The notes: generated from the sequence alone by a model not told the origin. A stretch of 64,000 nucleotides of DNA from Hofstenia miamia (GCA_004352715.1 SCFE01000011.1:442472-506471), one strand, 5' to 3'; positions 24,064-36,060 are shown, counted from the stretch's first letter. Numbers and translations are program-made.

Positions 24064-26377
24064 CAATATTGGAGGAACTAATTGACAACAAAATCATCTG
24101 CCCAAGCAAGAGCCCATATGCAGCACCAACCATATTTGTTAAGCAGGGAGACAATTATTGCTTATGCATAGATTTTCATAAATTAAATGAGGTGACAAAA
24201 AAGGATTCATACCCTGATAGAATATGGAAAGATCTCAATAAAGACAAATGCTAAGCAGTTTCTCAAGAAGTAGAAAAGATGTGCAGAGACTAATGGAATT
24301 TCTGAATTATTACAGAATGTTCATCCAAGATTTAGCTGAGAAAACAAAATCCATCTCTCAACTACTTAAAAAGTCTAACGAATTCAAATGGACATGGACA
24401 GAACAGCAGGCGCTGGAGAAGATAAAAACTGAGCTTAAAAAGATCCCGTCATTAAAAGCCCCAGATTACAAGAAAGATTTTATTGTAGACTGTGATGCTA
24501 GCGCTGTATCCATTAGCAGCATGCTCAGTCAAGAAATAAACGGAGTAGAAAGTCATGTTCAGTATTTTAGCAGAAAACTGAGAGCTGCTGAGAAAAATTA
24601 TGGAGCCACCAAATGTGAAACATTAGCCTTAGTGGAGTCGCTCAAGAAGTTCCAATACTTCATCTTAGGACGTAAATTCATCGTACATACCAACAATAGT
24701 GCACTGGCTTGGCTTAAGAAATTTTCAGGAGATAAGTCCAATATAGTTGCTAGATGGATAGAATACCTGAATGATTTTTCTTTTTCAATAAAACGTCATC
24801 CTGGACTTTTACATTTAAATGCTGACTATTGGACGGCACTGCCCAGCTATGAGAGATATCTAAAAAAGCCAGCTGGGGAGAAAATTCCGTTTGGATTCAT
24901 ACCTCACACTGAGTATGAGTTGATCCCTGAGATAAATGCTGACAGGAACGGAAAGGAAATTTTACCAATATTAATATGAGAGGACATATCTGAAGAGGAG
25001 ATCATTAAGCATCAACAGAATGATCTGATACTGTCCAATATTATGAAAAGGATGAAGGACCCCTTTTTCCCACTTTCCCCAACTGCAACTCATTATTACA
25101 ATCAATATAACTTGACAAGGACAGATAAAGGACTACTATATGCTAAAAGTAGAAATACTTGTATCATGATTCCTGAATATTTTAAGAGAGATCTCGTGAG
25201 AAGAGTTCATGAGAAGGGACATTTAGGAATCTTACAAACTGAAAAGACATTTAATTCCCAGTATGTTACCATTGGGATTAGATCCGCAGTTCAGGATGTG
25301 ATAGATAAATGTGGAAAGTGTCTGTTGAACAACTCTTCTCATTTCCCAGAACAAAGAGCTGAATTAGAATGCCATGCTGCCACTAGCCCCAATGAAGTTG
25401 TGCATATGGATCTGGAACAATTATCTCGTGATGACAATGGATTTCAATATCTACTAGTGATAGTGGATCATTTCACCAAATATGCTAGAATAATTCCAAT
25501 GGACAGCACACATGCAGAAAGAGTAGCTGATAAAATAGTAAAGGAATGGATTTTAAAATATGGCCCCATGTCTCGACTTGTTTCAGATCATGGTCCACAA
25601 TTTGAAAACAATTTGATGAAAGCCCTTATGAAATTATTATTATTATTATTATTATCTATTTTGATTGTATTGACGTCAGCATGATGTAATATTTTAGTGG
25701 AACAGCTAAATAGAACTCTAATAAAATTGATCAGGGTGGCCTTGTCGTGAGTAGCAGGGAAAAATTGGTGATGTGTAATAGAAGGCATTGAATTTTTTTA
25801 TAATACATCAGTTCATTCCACAACTGGAGTCAGTCCCTTTAAAGCTATGTTTGGTTGTGAAGCATTAACCTCTTTATCAATGATGTATCCTAACTACTGA
25901 GAAATTACCTTAGAAAAATATGTAAATAATTTGTTATGTGATATGCAGCAGATTCACTTAACCATATGTCACAACACTAGTCAATCTAGTATTTGACAAA
26001 AGAGAATGTTTAATAAAAAATTGTATGGTGAACTGCATCAGCAGGGAGATAAAGTTTTTGCATATCTACCTTGAGTGACAACAGACCACAATCAAGTAAG
26101 GAAATTAGCCAACAATTGGCAAGGACCATTCACTGTGGAGAAAGTGCTTAACCACAACACTTATATGCTTAATAACAGTAAAATGGTACATTTTCAGAGA
26201 CTAAAACAAACAATCAAAGATATTGAGAATGTAATCATTGAAGATAATAATGAATTCACACTAATTGATAATGGTATCAATGTATTTGAAACTTATGATA
26301 ATTTAACTGAATTTGCTGAGGAAGATTTTTACAATACCGATTTTGAAACTGATATTATAAATAATTGTGGCCAATGA
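24064..26377 (+). pseudogene. pol: Gypsy pol, plus copy G: RT fragment, RNase H, integrase
   Basis: It starts in the RT fingers (EELIDNKIICP, SPYAAP, DNYCLCIDF, NEVTKKDSYP), then jumps across the palm (YIDDIL absent) to RIWKDLNKDKC. A frame at 24248-24979 holds the RT thumb and RNase H and has the same amino acids as copy A. Integrase (25043-25684) keeps the HHCC finger and two Asp motifs. Its third region is interrupted by an LTR scrap, resuming at VEQLNRTL with the putative catalytic Glu. The GPY/F-like WQGPF module is at 26075-26377. The frame ends at a TGA that is also present in copy A. Confidence 0.9.
25634..25694 (+). repeat. LTR scrap inside integrase (copy G)
   Basis: An (ATT)n run followed by TTGATTGTATTGACGTCAGC is the start of U3 of subfamily L1. 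It replaces integrase between SDHGPQFENN and VEQLNRTL. The joints carry short ATT-rich homology. Confidence 0.75.
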
Positions 26378-29300
26378 GTTTTGCCCTTGAGGCGGGCCAG
26401 AGACAATCAAACTTATGATCCCAATATTTGGGACCTTAACCTTATAGATATGTTTAGGAATGATACTGATAGGGAAGAAAAAATGACAGTCGCCAGCTCC
26501 TCCACCCCGTCGACGAGTGAGAAGGAGATGGGGGTTAGCAGAAATGATGGCACATCCTCATCTAGGTGTGGGAGACACGTATCTCTGCTTGATGAGGCAT
26601 GTGAAAACAAAAGAGGACAACACGAAGGTGCTGAGCAGAGTCTTATCCCATGTGGGTGCCACATAGCTCCACAATTAGAAGAGCAGACAGCAATGACACT
26701 GTCCTCATCTAGCTACTACGTGGTGAGACACATATCTCCACGTGCGTGAGCAGAGCTGGCAACAAAAAACTCAAAAACTCATAAAACCCAAAACAGATGT
26801 ACCCCATTTAGTGTTTTACAAAATGTAAATACCTCCCCAATGAGTGACTTGATAGCCCCCTCGACCTCTGTTAGCTCCTCTACAGTCACCTCAACAGTCA
26901 GATCTAGGAAGACAAAAGAAAGAAAGAAAAAGATGTCTAAAGTTGGTGAAGAAACACTACACCCCTACTTCATAGCTACACGTCAAGCAGTACATTACAT
27001 TTGAGATAACATTTTGGAAGAAATGCAGACCCAGTTAAGATGGACTTACAATACTAAAAAATTAGATTGTTCCATTGATATCATACCTTTCATAATTGAT
27101 GCAGAGAAACGTCCAAAAATAAATTCAATCATATGCTATGACTTGAAAATGCTTGAAGGAATTAGTTGTTTATATTCACGAAGTACCATGCATATCTCTT
27201 TTGACAAGGACTTCACAATTCACAATTTATGCCACTTTCTAAACAATGGAAGCACAATTAGGAGTTTTGAATGTGTTAATATAGACTTCCTCAACCTTTT
27301 AGTAATCTATTTCTTTAGAATAAATGAGGTACAAGACGATCAGATAATGGAGCAGATAGAAATCGCCTACCTCATTGCAAAAGTTGAAGGAATATGACTC
27401 ATAATGGTGCTTAGGGAAGAATATGAAGACAGTATTCCTGAGGCAGTAGAAAATCTGCACTTCAGAATGGAAAACTTCATTATTCTTTATCAATCTAGCT
27501 ATAGTCAAATATCGATGTATCACACAAATATGATATCAGTTACAAAACTTTTATTTACAGACCTGATGCTATGCAAAAAAATTCCGTCACATTGTTTAGC
27601 AGTGGATAAAAGCTAATAATTGATAACATACTTCAAGTGCAAATGTTGGAACTGACAAATGTAAACTCCCCATCCCTACACACAGTAACAGACATGAGAA
27701 TCAGTTTTGCCTTCACTCAAAGTACTGAAACCTTACAAGAAATTCAGGCAGTATGGTCAGAAATAAAAACCACTAAAAACCCCAAGTCTGATTGGCCCAA
27801 ATTAGAAATAAAATTCCGAGTTCTCAATATCATCGATCTGTTGAGCTATTATTATGAGATGTAAAGTTTTCCTATGACATGCAAGATCGGAAGAATTTTA
27901 AGTAGCAGTTGTTTTCAGAAGAAAATGTGGCTGACATTTATGCAAGAGGAGCAATATGGATTATTGCTATATATCTAACTAGAGATCCACATATGATTTT
28001 ACCAATCAATCAGGACCAACAAAAATCAATTTCCAAGATGGCATGTCATGAGATAGCTGTATGTCCACTTACATGGAAAGTAAAAAACTGGTTACTATAC
28101 AAATGCACACCACCATCTTCACCCTGCAAAACAAAGAAAGCCATGGACCATTATGAAAAATATTATGCCCGACTGGTGGGGGCAAGTAGTATAATGGGAA
28201 AAATGTCAATTATATTGATTAGCAACTGTTTGGGAATTTGTCCGTCAGACATCAATATTTTTTCTGACACAATGAAAAAGTATATGTGGGGGGGGCAACT
28301 GCCAAAACCAAGTTCACAATATTTTCTTCTGATAACTCCCTGCTAAGCACTAAAAGATTAATTGAAAGACAACCGGGATCAACATGAACAATTTTGGAAT
28401 TAGTAAGAACATGTGAAGTGATAGAGTGGAATGAAAAAATTTTCAATGCACACAGAATCTCCTATCCAGAGTGCAGATATGGAAAGTTCGCAGAATCAGC
28501 CAGACATGTGGAGAAGGAAGGGAAGATAGTGCCAATCACTATATTTGACCAGATTATGAAGACCCCTGAACAGTTCTTTAGAGAAGAAGAATTACTAGCA
28601 ACATCCTCAGTACAATTATCTCCTCAGATCCATGAACTTATTGAGAAAGTTAATTTAGAGAAATTTGGTAGACCAATTACTTCACCTCAGCCTACTCCTC
28701 AATGGTCCATCACTGAAAATGGGAGGATTCTCATGATCAAGCATGACACTTCCAACTTTGATAAAGGTCTACTCATTCAAAATAGGGTGCTTGTGGAAAA
28801 CAGTGAAAAGGATGTTCTTGGCCTGATGAAGTGGTGCTTAACTGAAACGTTTACTAAAGAAGCATTGGTCATTCTACAGTCCCCAGGGCGAAAAGTAGCT
28901 CTGGATGTAGAATGTACTACCACCAGACTCAAGATATCTAGCAAACAGATTGAAGAGTTACAAAAACATGGGTTAAGAAAAAGATTCTGGGACACCATTA
29001 AGAATGCTCAGATCAACTATCCCTTTACAATTGGGACTGCTAGTTTAAGAATGAAATCTCAGTTTGCAGAGTTGGAACACAATATTCAGAAAGAAAATCT
29101 ATTATGTATCCCCCCTCCTTGCATTGAAACCCCACTAATTCAACCTAAATTGCAAGTCATTAGGAATAAAAGGAAAGTTGCAGTGCATCTACCTGATAAA
29201 TTAAATTTTGCGAGCAATAGTGCTGAGGCAAATAAGCTAAGTAAGACTGATGAATACTGATTATTACATGAAAAGTTATTGGCAGGTGATAACAAAGAAA

Positions 29301-29989
29301 GAATCTTCATCAATGGAAAGTTGACCACTTGTGACATTTTTAATAAATGAACTGCAGTACATGAGCAACTAAAGAAGATACATGAAACCTTACTAAATAC
29401 TGATCCTCAGGTATTAATTCTGTTTCAAGCTGCTGGAGATCTTATGTGGATCAACAACATAGAAAATGTCACAAGATACTATGATGTTATGAAAAGGATA
29501 GAAATAATCACAATGCTTTGAGCTGATGTTTCTGATAGAGATGATATGACATAGAATCAGGTACAAGAGTTCTGTTCCTTATTTATAGATCATGCAACCT
29601 GCATGGGGTTGCTAAGAGATGTGTTTGAACACTTCTACCCAGCCACTGCTATTAGAGCCAAGGATGCTCATACTTCCAACATGGATGCATTGATGACATT
29701 AATGATTGCTTTGAAAGGATTTCGCCTATATGAAAGATTCTACAAAAAATTCACTCACCATCTAAACAATTTACAAAAGAATTGTCCCATCAGTGATAGA
29801 TTGTCTCCTCTACGATACTTCAAGTTAAGAGATGAAGTTGTTACTCAGAGAGAGGTCTTAATGCAACTTTCACATGAGCCTCAGTATACTGAATTAAAGA
29901 AATGGGAAGAAGAATTAGCCATGGAAATGGTCAGAGCCACTCAACAAATAGTCTTGTGTCCCACTCTCCACCTACTGCTGCAGAATTAA
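26378..29989 (+). pseudogene. ORF3 of the Gypsy family, most complete copy (G)
   Basis: This is the fullest ORF3: about 1,200 codons between the end of pol and the stop at 29987-29989, 18 bp from the LTR. Open pieces are 26381-26749, 27014-27397, 27404-27616, 27637-27864, 27909-28346, 28394-29260 and 29603-29989. Blocks in order: a Ser-rich N-terminal part with repeated GRHVS-, GCHIA- and VRHIS-like motifs; MHISFDKDF; FFRINEVQ; ARGAIW; LTWKVKNWLL; LGICPSDINIFSD; YPECRYG; SPQIHELIEKVNLEKFG; LMKWCLTETFTKEAL; CIPPPCIE; ILFQAAGDLMWINN; LMIALKGF. No signal peptide, TM helix, protease or nuclease motif is evident. It begins in the same frame as pol, separated by one TGA. Candidate roles (structural, envelope-like or accessory) are speculation. 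Confidence 0.8.
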
Positions 29990-29991
29990 TT

Positions 29992-30007
29992 TGAGCAAAG
30001 GGGGGCA
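29992..30007 (+). promoter_or_regulatory. Polypurine tract
   Basis: GAGCAAAGGGGGGCA lies directly before the LTR that begins at 30008. It is the second-strand priming site in LTR elements. Confidence 0.75.
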
Positions 30008-30924
30008 TGTAGAGTCACTCAGTGAAATTTTCATGATTATTATTAATTTCTATTTTGATTGTATTGACGTCAGCATGACGTAATATTTAATTTCAATCTT
30101 GGGTTTACGAAAGCTAGTTATCTTTATATGTCCCCTCAATTGGTGCTAAATGTGTTGCTCAAATTTAATTTGCGAGGGAAAATCAATGACATGACTATCT
30201 TGTGATTAACTGTAGTTGTAAACAAAGACAGGTAATTATTTGAAATTGTATAAATTGAGAAACAATGTAGAGAAAGGTCAATAGATTTTATCTAACCTCA
30301 ATTACTGTTTGCTTTCTCTTCCATTATTTGATTATTGTTTTTTGAAAATGAAAATAATTGTGTAAGTGTGGCAACAATTTGGGAGTGCTTTCTCAAAGTA
30401 CAGGGCGACACATAGCTCCTGGAGATCAGCAGATCTTACCAGCCCAAATTATGGACCTATTAGGTTATGGATACGGTTACACATAAGGCAATAATAAAAC
30501 TTTTGTTCAATGTTCAACATGTATATGCACCTATACTGCATAACACTTTGATGATACCATGCTGTTGGCTAGCATGAATGTCTGGCAATTACAGACTATT
30601 ATTTAGTGAGCTGAGAGATAACAATGAAAATGAGATGTTTATTTTGTCTATGAGATAGAAATTAATAAGTGAGACAAATAGGGTAGCACCATGCACTAAG
30701 TCGAGCACTATAACATTTTTGAAGACTTCGCTTCAGCTGGAAGCCATGTGAGTTGGTCATCTTAGAGTTACCTAAAGTATTGATTACTTGGATGAATTAC
30801 CAATGTTTATATAAGTTCTCTCTTTACCCATTTTCCCAGAATCGGGGCTGTCATCATATATCTATGTAAAACCTTCTGCAGAGTCAATTAGTTTTCTAGT
30901 GTAATTACAGCCTGTGATTCTACA
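30008..30924 (+). repeat. Complete 3' LTR, subfamily L1
   Basis: 917 bp, TGTAGAGTCACTC...GTGATTCTACA. U3 holds the TGACGTCA palindrome (30065-30072) with a half site TGACGTAA right after it. TATAAA is at 30249-30254 and AATAAA at 30493-30498, in a plausible U3-R-U5 order. It is nearly identical to 36784-37701. The next bases are another element's ORF3, so the element inserted there. Confidence 0.9.
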
Positions 30925-31240
30925 ATGACCCTACAACAAGTCAATGAGTATTGCTCACTCTTTATGGGCCATTCTACTCACATGGGATCTCTATGCAAAG
31001 TTTTCACACATTTTTATCCCAATACCCAGATCAGTGCAGAGGACGCACCCACCTCAGACATGGATGCTCTCATAACCCTCATGATTGCTTTGAAAGGTCT
31101 CTGGCTCTATGAGCAGTTTTACAATGCATTCAAAAGGAGACTGAACAATTTATGAATAAATTGCCTGATCAGCTCTTGCCAGCCTGAAATCAAGTTCTTC
31201 AGCCTTAGAAACAAAGCTGTCACTCAATGAGAGAGATGGT
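30925..31240 (+). pseudogene. ORF3 C-terminal fragment (element F)
   Basis: The frame 30925-31155 gives MTLQQVNEYCSLFMGH, then HFYPNTQIS, DMDALITLMIALKG and FYNAFKRRLNNL, matching the ORF3 C-terminus but diverged from copy G. It stops at a TGA and runs decayed to about 31235, where it meets an LTR piece. Confidence 0.75.
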
Positions 31241-31695
31241 TGCTTTAGGTTATGGGTACACATAGGTGTAGGGAATAACATCTTTTAATTTGATCATTTC
31301 ATCTCATACATGCACTTAATAACAACACACTGAAAATATTCTATGCTGTTGGCAAATGTGAATGCACAGTAATTATGTGCCTTTTGTTTTATTGTTTATT
31401 TACATGAGCTGAGTTAATTGAACTCTGAGCTAAATTGTTTATTTGAGCTAGAAATTAATACTTGAGACAGACAATTAGCACATTGGCAAGAAAGGATGGC
31501 TTCAGTGTGATGCAGGGTGAATTGGTCACTGCTAGAAGTCTATTCTCAATGGAAAGCTCCTATTTTTCTTTAGTGAATCAGTGAACCACCAATGCTCTTT
31601 ATTTTGCTAGAATGCAGGTTGCTCTCTACAATGGTAGCCTTTGCAACCTTTGATATTAACTCTTGAGTTTCCCAGAATGCCCCTGTGATTCTACA
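31241..31695 (+). repeat. Truncated LTR, subfamily L3
   Basis: The last 455 bp of an LTR matching 16730-17192 (for example the TATGTGCCTTTTG and TTGATATTAACTCTTGAG stretches), ending GTGATTCTACA. ORF3 is joined straight to mid-LTR, an internal deletion. Confidence 0.7.
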
Positions 31696-32935
31696 TTGAA
31701 AAGAAGCTTACATTCTTCATAGACATAAATTGTATTGCACACAAGCACCATCCAGCCATCTAGTTTAGAAAAGCAAAATTTTAAAAAGTAAAGTCAAAGA
31801 TTAAATTTAATCCAAATTTACTTTCTATCATCCAAATGAATATAAACATGCTTATTTATATGAACAAAAAAACAATATCATACTGTTGCTAATAGTAGTA
31901 AATAGAAAATCAGGTTCTGCACATGTTGTCTGAAATGTCAGAAATTACTGCATAAATTGTTATGCACATTACATTGTTGAAATATTGAATTGCAACCCAC
32001 CTTCTTTGTATAATATGATAACATATTAACTGCTTTGATGCGAGGGTGTCTTTAGAGAGCTGACTCCCACTCATTATGATGCTGAACAAATCAATAATAT
32101 CTCTGATTAATAATTTGATTCACCTGCTGTGATAATATTCCAAATTCTTTGTTTACCAAATTTTGGAACTTTCAATAAGCAGATCAAACAGGTTTTAATC
32201 TGAGATTTTCCATTTAAACAGACTGCTAAATATCCATTTATTGTAAACAGCATTCTTCAAGGCTTATGCTAACACTTATTTACAAACATTTGGTTGAAAT
32301 TCTATATCCAAACAACATGGAAAACTAATTGATATAGAGTTTAAAGAAATAAATTTTTTTTCAAATACATTTCATTGAAATGGTGACTCTAATAGTCTTG
32401 AATTTTTTTGGAGATGTTTGACTTGGTGGAATTGAAATTGGGTGAATAGATATACAACCTAACCAAATCATTGAAATGGGGCGATTTTCACTAAAATTTA
32501 AATTTGAATATTTTAGCAAAAAATGTTTAACCTAGTTTAAATTCCTTAAAAATAAAAAGCCAATAAAAATAATTGCTAAATTTTGCAAAAATTCACTGTC
32601 TCTTTCTTGTTAAGATGATGTCACTACCTTTTGAATCATAAAACTATTATTTTGTAAGATGGATTTCTGGAAAATCCGACAATGCAAATTGCTTAAGATA
32701 TGTAACTATGGAAACCCATCTTGAAAAAATAAATTTATTAGCCAATTAGAATAAGCATGTGAGATGGACTTCGCGAAGTAAATAGTAAATATATGTGATA
32801 ATAAGATGCATTTAATAACCTTAAGCAATGTGCCTACAAAGTGAATTTTGTGTCTTCGAAGGCTTTATTGAGGTAACAACAATATTTTGAATATCTACAT
32901 ACTTTTCCTAATTGATTAAATTATGTGTGCGAGAT
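31696..32935. other. AT-rich non-coding DNA, no feature seen
   Basis: No coding signal, LTR edge or clear repeat was found. It lies outside the LTR of element F and probably represents the older flank. It ends in a gap. Confidence 0.5.
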
Positions 32936-33935
32936 NNNNNNNNNNNNNNNNNNNNNNNNNNNNNNNNNNNNNNNNNNNNNNNNNNNNNNNNNNNNNNNNN
33001 NNNNNNNNNNNNNNNNNNNNNNNNNNNNNNNNNNNNNNNNNNNNNNNNNNNNNNNNNNNNNNNNNNNNNNNNNNNNNNNNNNNNNNNNNNNNNNNNNNNN
33101 NNNNNNNNNNNNNNNNNNNNNNNNNNNNNNNNNNNNNNNNNNNNNNNNNNNNNNNNNNNNNNNNNNNNNNNNNNNNNNNNNNNNNNNNNNNNNNNNNNNN
33201 NNNNNNNNNNNNNNNNNNNNNNNNNNNNNNNNNNNNNNNNNNNNNNNNNNNNNNNNNNNNNNNNNNNNNNNNNNNNNNNNNNNNNNNNNNNNNNNNNNNN
33301 NNNNNNNNNNNNNNNNNNNNNNNNNNNNNNNNNNNNNNNNNNNNNNNNNNNNNNNNNNNNNNNNNNNNNNNNNNNNNNNNNNNNNNNNNNNNNNNNNNNN
33401 NNNNNNNNNNNNNNNNNNNNNNNNNNNNNNNNNNNNNNNNNNNNNNNNNNNNNNNNNNNNNNNNNNNNNNNNNNNNNNNNNNNNNNNNNNNNNNNNNNNN
33501 NNNNNNNNNNNNNNNNNNNNNNNNNNNNNNNNNNNNNNNNNNNNNNNNNNNNNNNNNNNNNNNNNNNNNNNNNNNNNNNNNNNNNNNNNNNNNNNNNNNN
33601 NNNNNNNNNNNNNNNNNNNNNNNNNNNNNNNNNNNNNNNNNNNNNNNNNNNNNNNNNNNNNNNNNNNNNNNNNNNNNNNNNNNNNNNNNNNNNNNNNNNN
33701 NNNNNNNNNNNNNNNNNNNNNNNNNNNNNNNNNNNNNNNNNNNNNNNNNNNNNNNNNNNNNNNNNNNNNNNNNNNNNNNNNNNNNNNNNNNNNNNNNNNN
33801 NNNNNNNNNNNNNNNNNNNNNNNNNNNNNNNNNNNNNNNNNNNNNNNNNNNNNNNNNNNNNNNNNNNNNNNNNNNNNNNNNNNNNNNNNNNNNNNNNNNN
33901 NNNNNNNNNNNNNNNNNNNNNNNNNNNNNNNNNNN
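32936..33935. other. Assembly gap, 1,000 N
   Basis: A conventional 1,000-N gap. A minus-strand gag lies immediately to its right. Confidence 0.95.
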
Positions 33936-35415
33936 TCATGAAGGCGAACCTCCAGATCACATTTCATTTCCAGGTGACTATGAATCAAAGGGGGAAAACC
34001 TTGACAAATATAAGAGAAGAGGTCATGCTGAGAGTACTCAGGAGACAAGCTACTTAATTGAAACAGTCTTTCAACTTGCGGGATATAATTACGAATACCA
34101 TCCCCTCTCTTAAAAGACATATCACACAATAAAGTTTTGTATTGGTGCTTTATGTGAGGGGCTTGATAGTGATCCTCGAAAAACCCAACTAATAACTGAT
34201 AGTCCATCTTGATATTGCAGTCTAACATCATATATTGGTTGTATGCCAACCCACCTTAATACATTGGGAACTGCAATAAGGCACTTTCTTGCGAGGTTTT
34301 GTAATGTTTCATATGGAGTTCGAACAGAAAGAACCACTCATCAATGATTGTGAAATTGCATCGATTTGTCCAGTAAACTTGGGCAGCACAGAATGTTTAC
34401 TGAGCACCAGTACTTGTCCAGGTGTATCAGGAGGAAGAATTGAATGATGAAATCGTGGTTGACTATCTGAGGTTTTCTCATTTAAAGGACTAGTAGCGTC
34501 ACTTATGTGTTCTTTCACTGTTGGTACCACAGTAGTGCACAATGGCTGCTCATGGGCTGAAAGATTATAACCAGTTTGAGGGGTAGCCACAGTAGCAAGA
34601 GTGGATGCCTAAGTGATTGCAACCTGCATAAACATAGGGTGAGAAGCCAAAGAGGTGGTACAAGATGAAACCAAAGTTGGGGGAATTATCATAGTACTTT
34701 CTTCACACTGAGAAGGTATAGGTGCACTTAAGATAGCGGGATTTGGATTTTCACCTCCTCCTAGTCAAATCATCTGTGCCAATTGATCAGTGATCCTCTC
34801 AGCCCAATCCCCTAAAGCTTCATTTAATATAGCATGGGTAACAAAGTCATCCATGGAGGTTTGTGATAGTTGTGATTCCTCTGACTTTGCAATATTATTT
34901 TTTAGTTCGTGAATTTGTAGCTCCAATGCAACAGTGGATTCTAGCATCCGCATTTCCATCTTCTGGTAAGCAACATGTTGGGTGTTGAGTTCAGCTTGGA
35001 GAGACTCGACTTGTCGCTCACTTTCCATTCTCATGGATACTTGCTGTGATAAGGCGTCTTTCAGGTGCTCAATCTCCATTTGCTGAGTATCAAAACGTGG
35101 CATTGAGTGCATAACATTATCAGCATGACTATAGGGACGAAATGGAATCAGGGGAGCATTTTGCGTATTCAAGACTTGACGGAAATGTTGCTGGAGATTG
35201 GGGCTGCCATTACCAGCATTCTGGTACGGAACTGTTGAAGCATTCTGATCTTGCCTTTGAGCAGTTTGGGTGGGAGAGTTAGGAGAAGAGAAATTCAACA
35301 ATGATCCAACAGTGCAAGGGGCAACGTCCTGGTTACCATCGCTTGCACAGGGGACACTCTGATCTGGAGAAGTCCCAAAAGTAGGAGAGTAAGTAACAGT
35401 ATGACTTGAATCCAT
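33936..35415 (-). pseudogene. gag: Gag of an ORF3-family element (copy H), broken
   Basis: The minus-strand ATG at 35415 opens 216 codons: a Ser/Thr/Pro/Gln-rich head, then a coiled coil (about residues 100-180, with QQMEIEHLKDALSQQ and SLQAELNTQHVAYQ). After an in-frame TGA (34765) it continues as a Pro-rich linker, then LPKFTGQIDAI and, after a frameshift near 34350, a capsid-like stretch with EWFFLFELH, YNQYMMLDC, DYQLLVGFFEDHY and the Retrotrans_gag-like pattern through FPPLIHSHLEM (33937). The gap removes nucleocapsid and protease. Gag forms the particle around element RNA; this copy cannot make a full protein. Confidence 0.8.
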
Positions 35416-35743
35416 TTAACTAAGAATCGAACAACAAACAATAAACAATAACTACTATAACTGACAGATGGGAGTACTTTCCAAACACAAAAGAAATGCA
35501 CAGCTCATAAAAAATCACAGGATATGAGCCCAAAGGTGGGATACAGCAGCATTTGGTAATAAATCCAACACATAGAGCACTGAGACAAAAACAGAATTTT
35601 AACGAGTAAAAACCCAGACAAATACAAAGCAGAACACGTAAAATTTAAATTGCCCTTCCAATGGAGAGAAAAAGGAAAATAAAACCAAATCCAAACCATC
35701 AGAAAAAACAACAGAAAAATTATTCGTTGTCATGTCAGCATCC

Positions 35744-35757
35744 TGTCATTGTCGCCA
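35744..35757 (-). promoter_or_regulatory. Primer-binding site
   Basis: On the minus strand it reads TGGCGACAATGACA, adjoining an LTR end at 35758; one base differs from the 36771-36783 site. Confidence 0.65.
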
Positions 35758-36060
35758 TGTAGAATTGTGGGCTGTAATTACACTAGAAAACTAATTGACT
35801 CTGCAGAAGGTTTTAAATAGAGATATGATGACAGCCCTGATTCTGGGAAAACAGGTAAAGAGAGAACTTATAATAAACATTGGTAATTCATCCAAGTAAT
35901 CAATACTTTAGGTAACTCCAAGATGACCAACTCACATGGCTTCCAGCCAAAGCAAAGTCTTCAGGAACATTGTAGTGCTCGACTTAGTGGATGGTGCTAC
36001 CCTATTTGTCTCACTTATTTATTTCTATCTCATAGACAAAATAAACATCTCATTTTCATT
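35758..36060 (-). repeat. LTR fragment (minus) between two gag starts
   Basis: The R/U5 end of an L1 LTR (TGTAGAATTGTGGGC...), cut at about 36060 and joined to gag sequence through a short CATT homology. Confidence 0.8.

Noticed and set aside
4512-29989. ORF3 as a retroviral-type envelope glycoprotein
   Set aside because: No signal peptide, transmembrane segment or Cys/glycosylation pattern of env was seen in any copy; left as unknown.
32908-34249. ORFs of 338-442 codons over the gap at 32.9-33.9 kb
   Set aside because: Artefacts of reading through Ns; only the minus-strand gag part (33937-34249) is supported.
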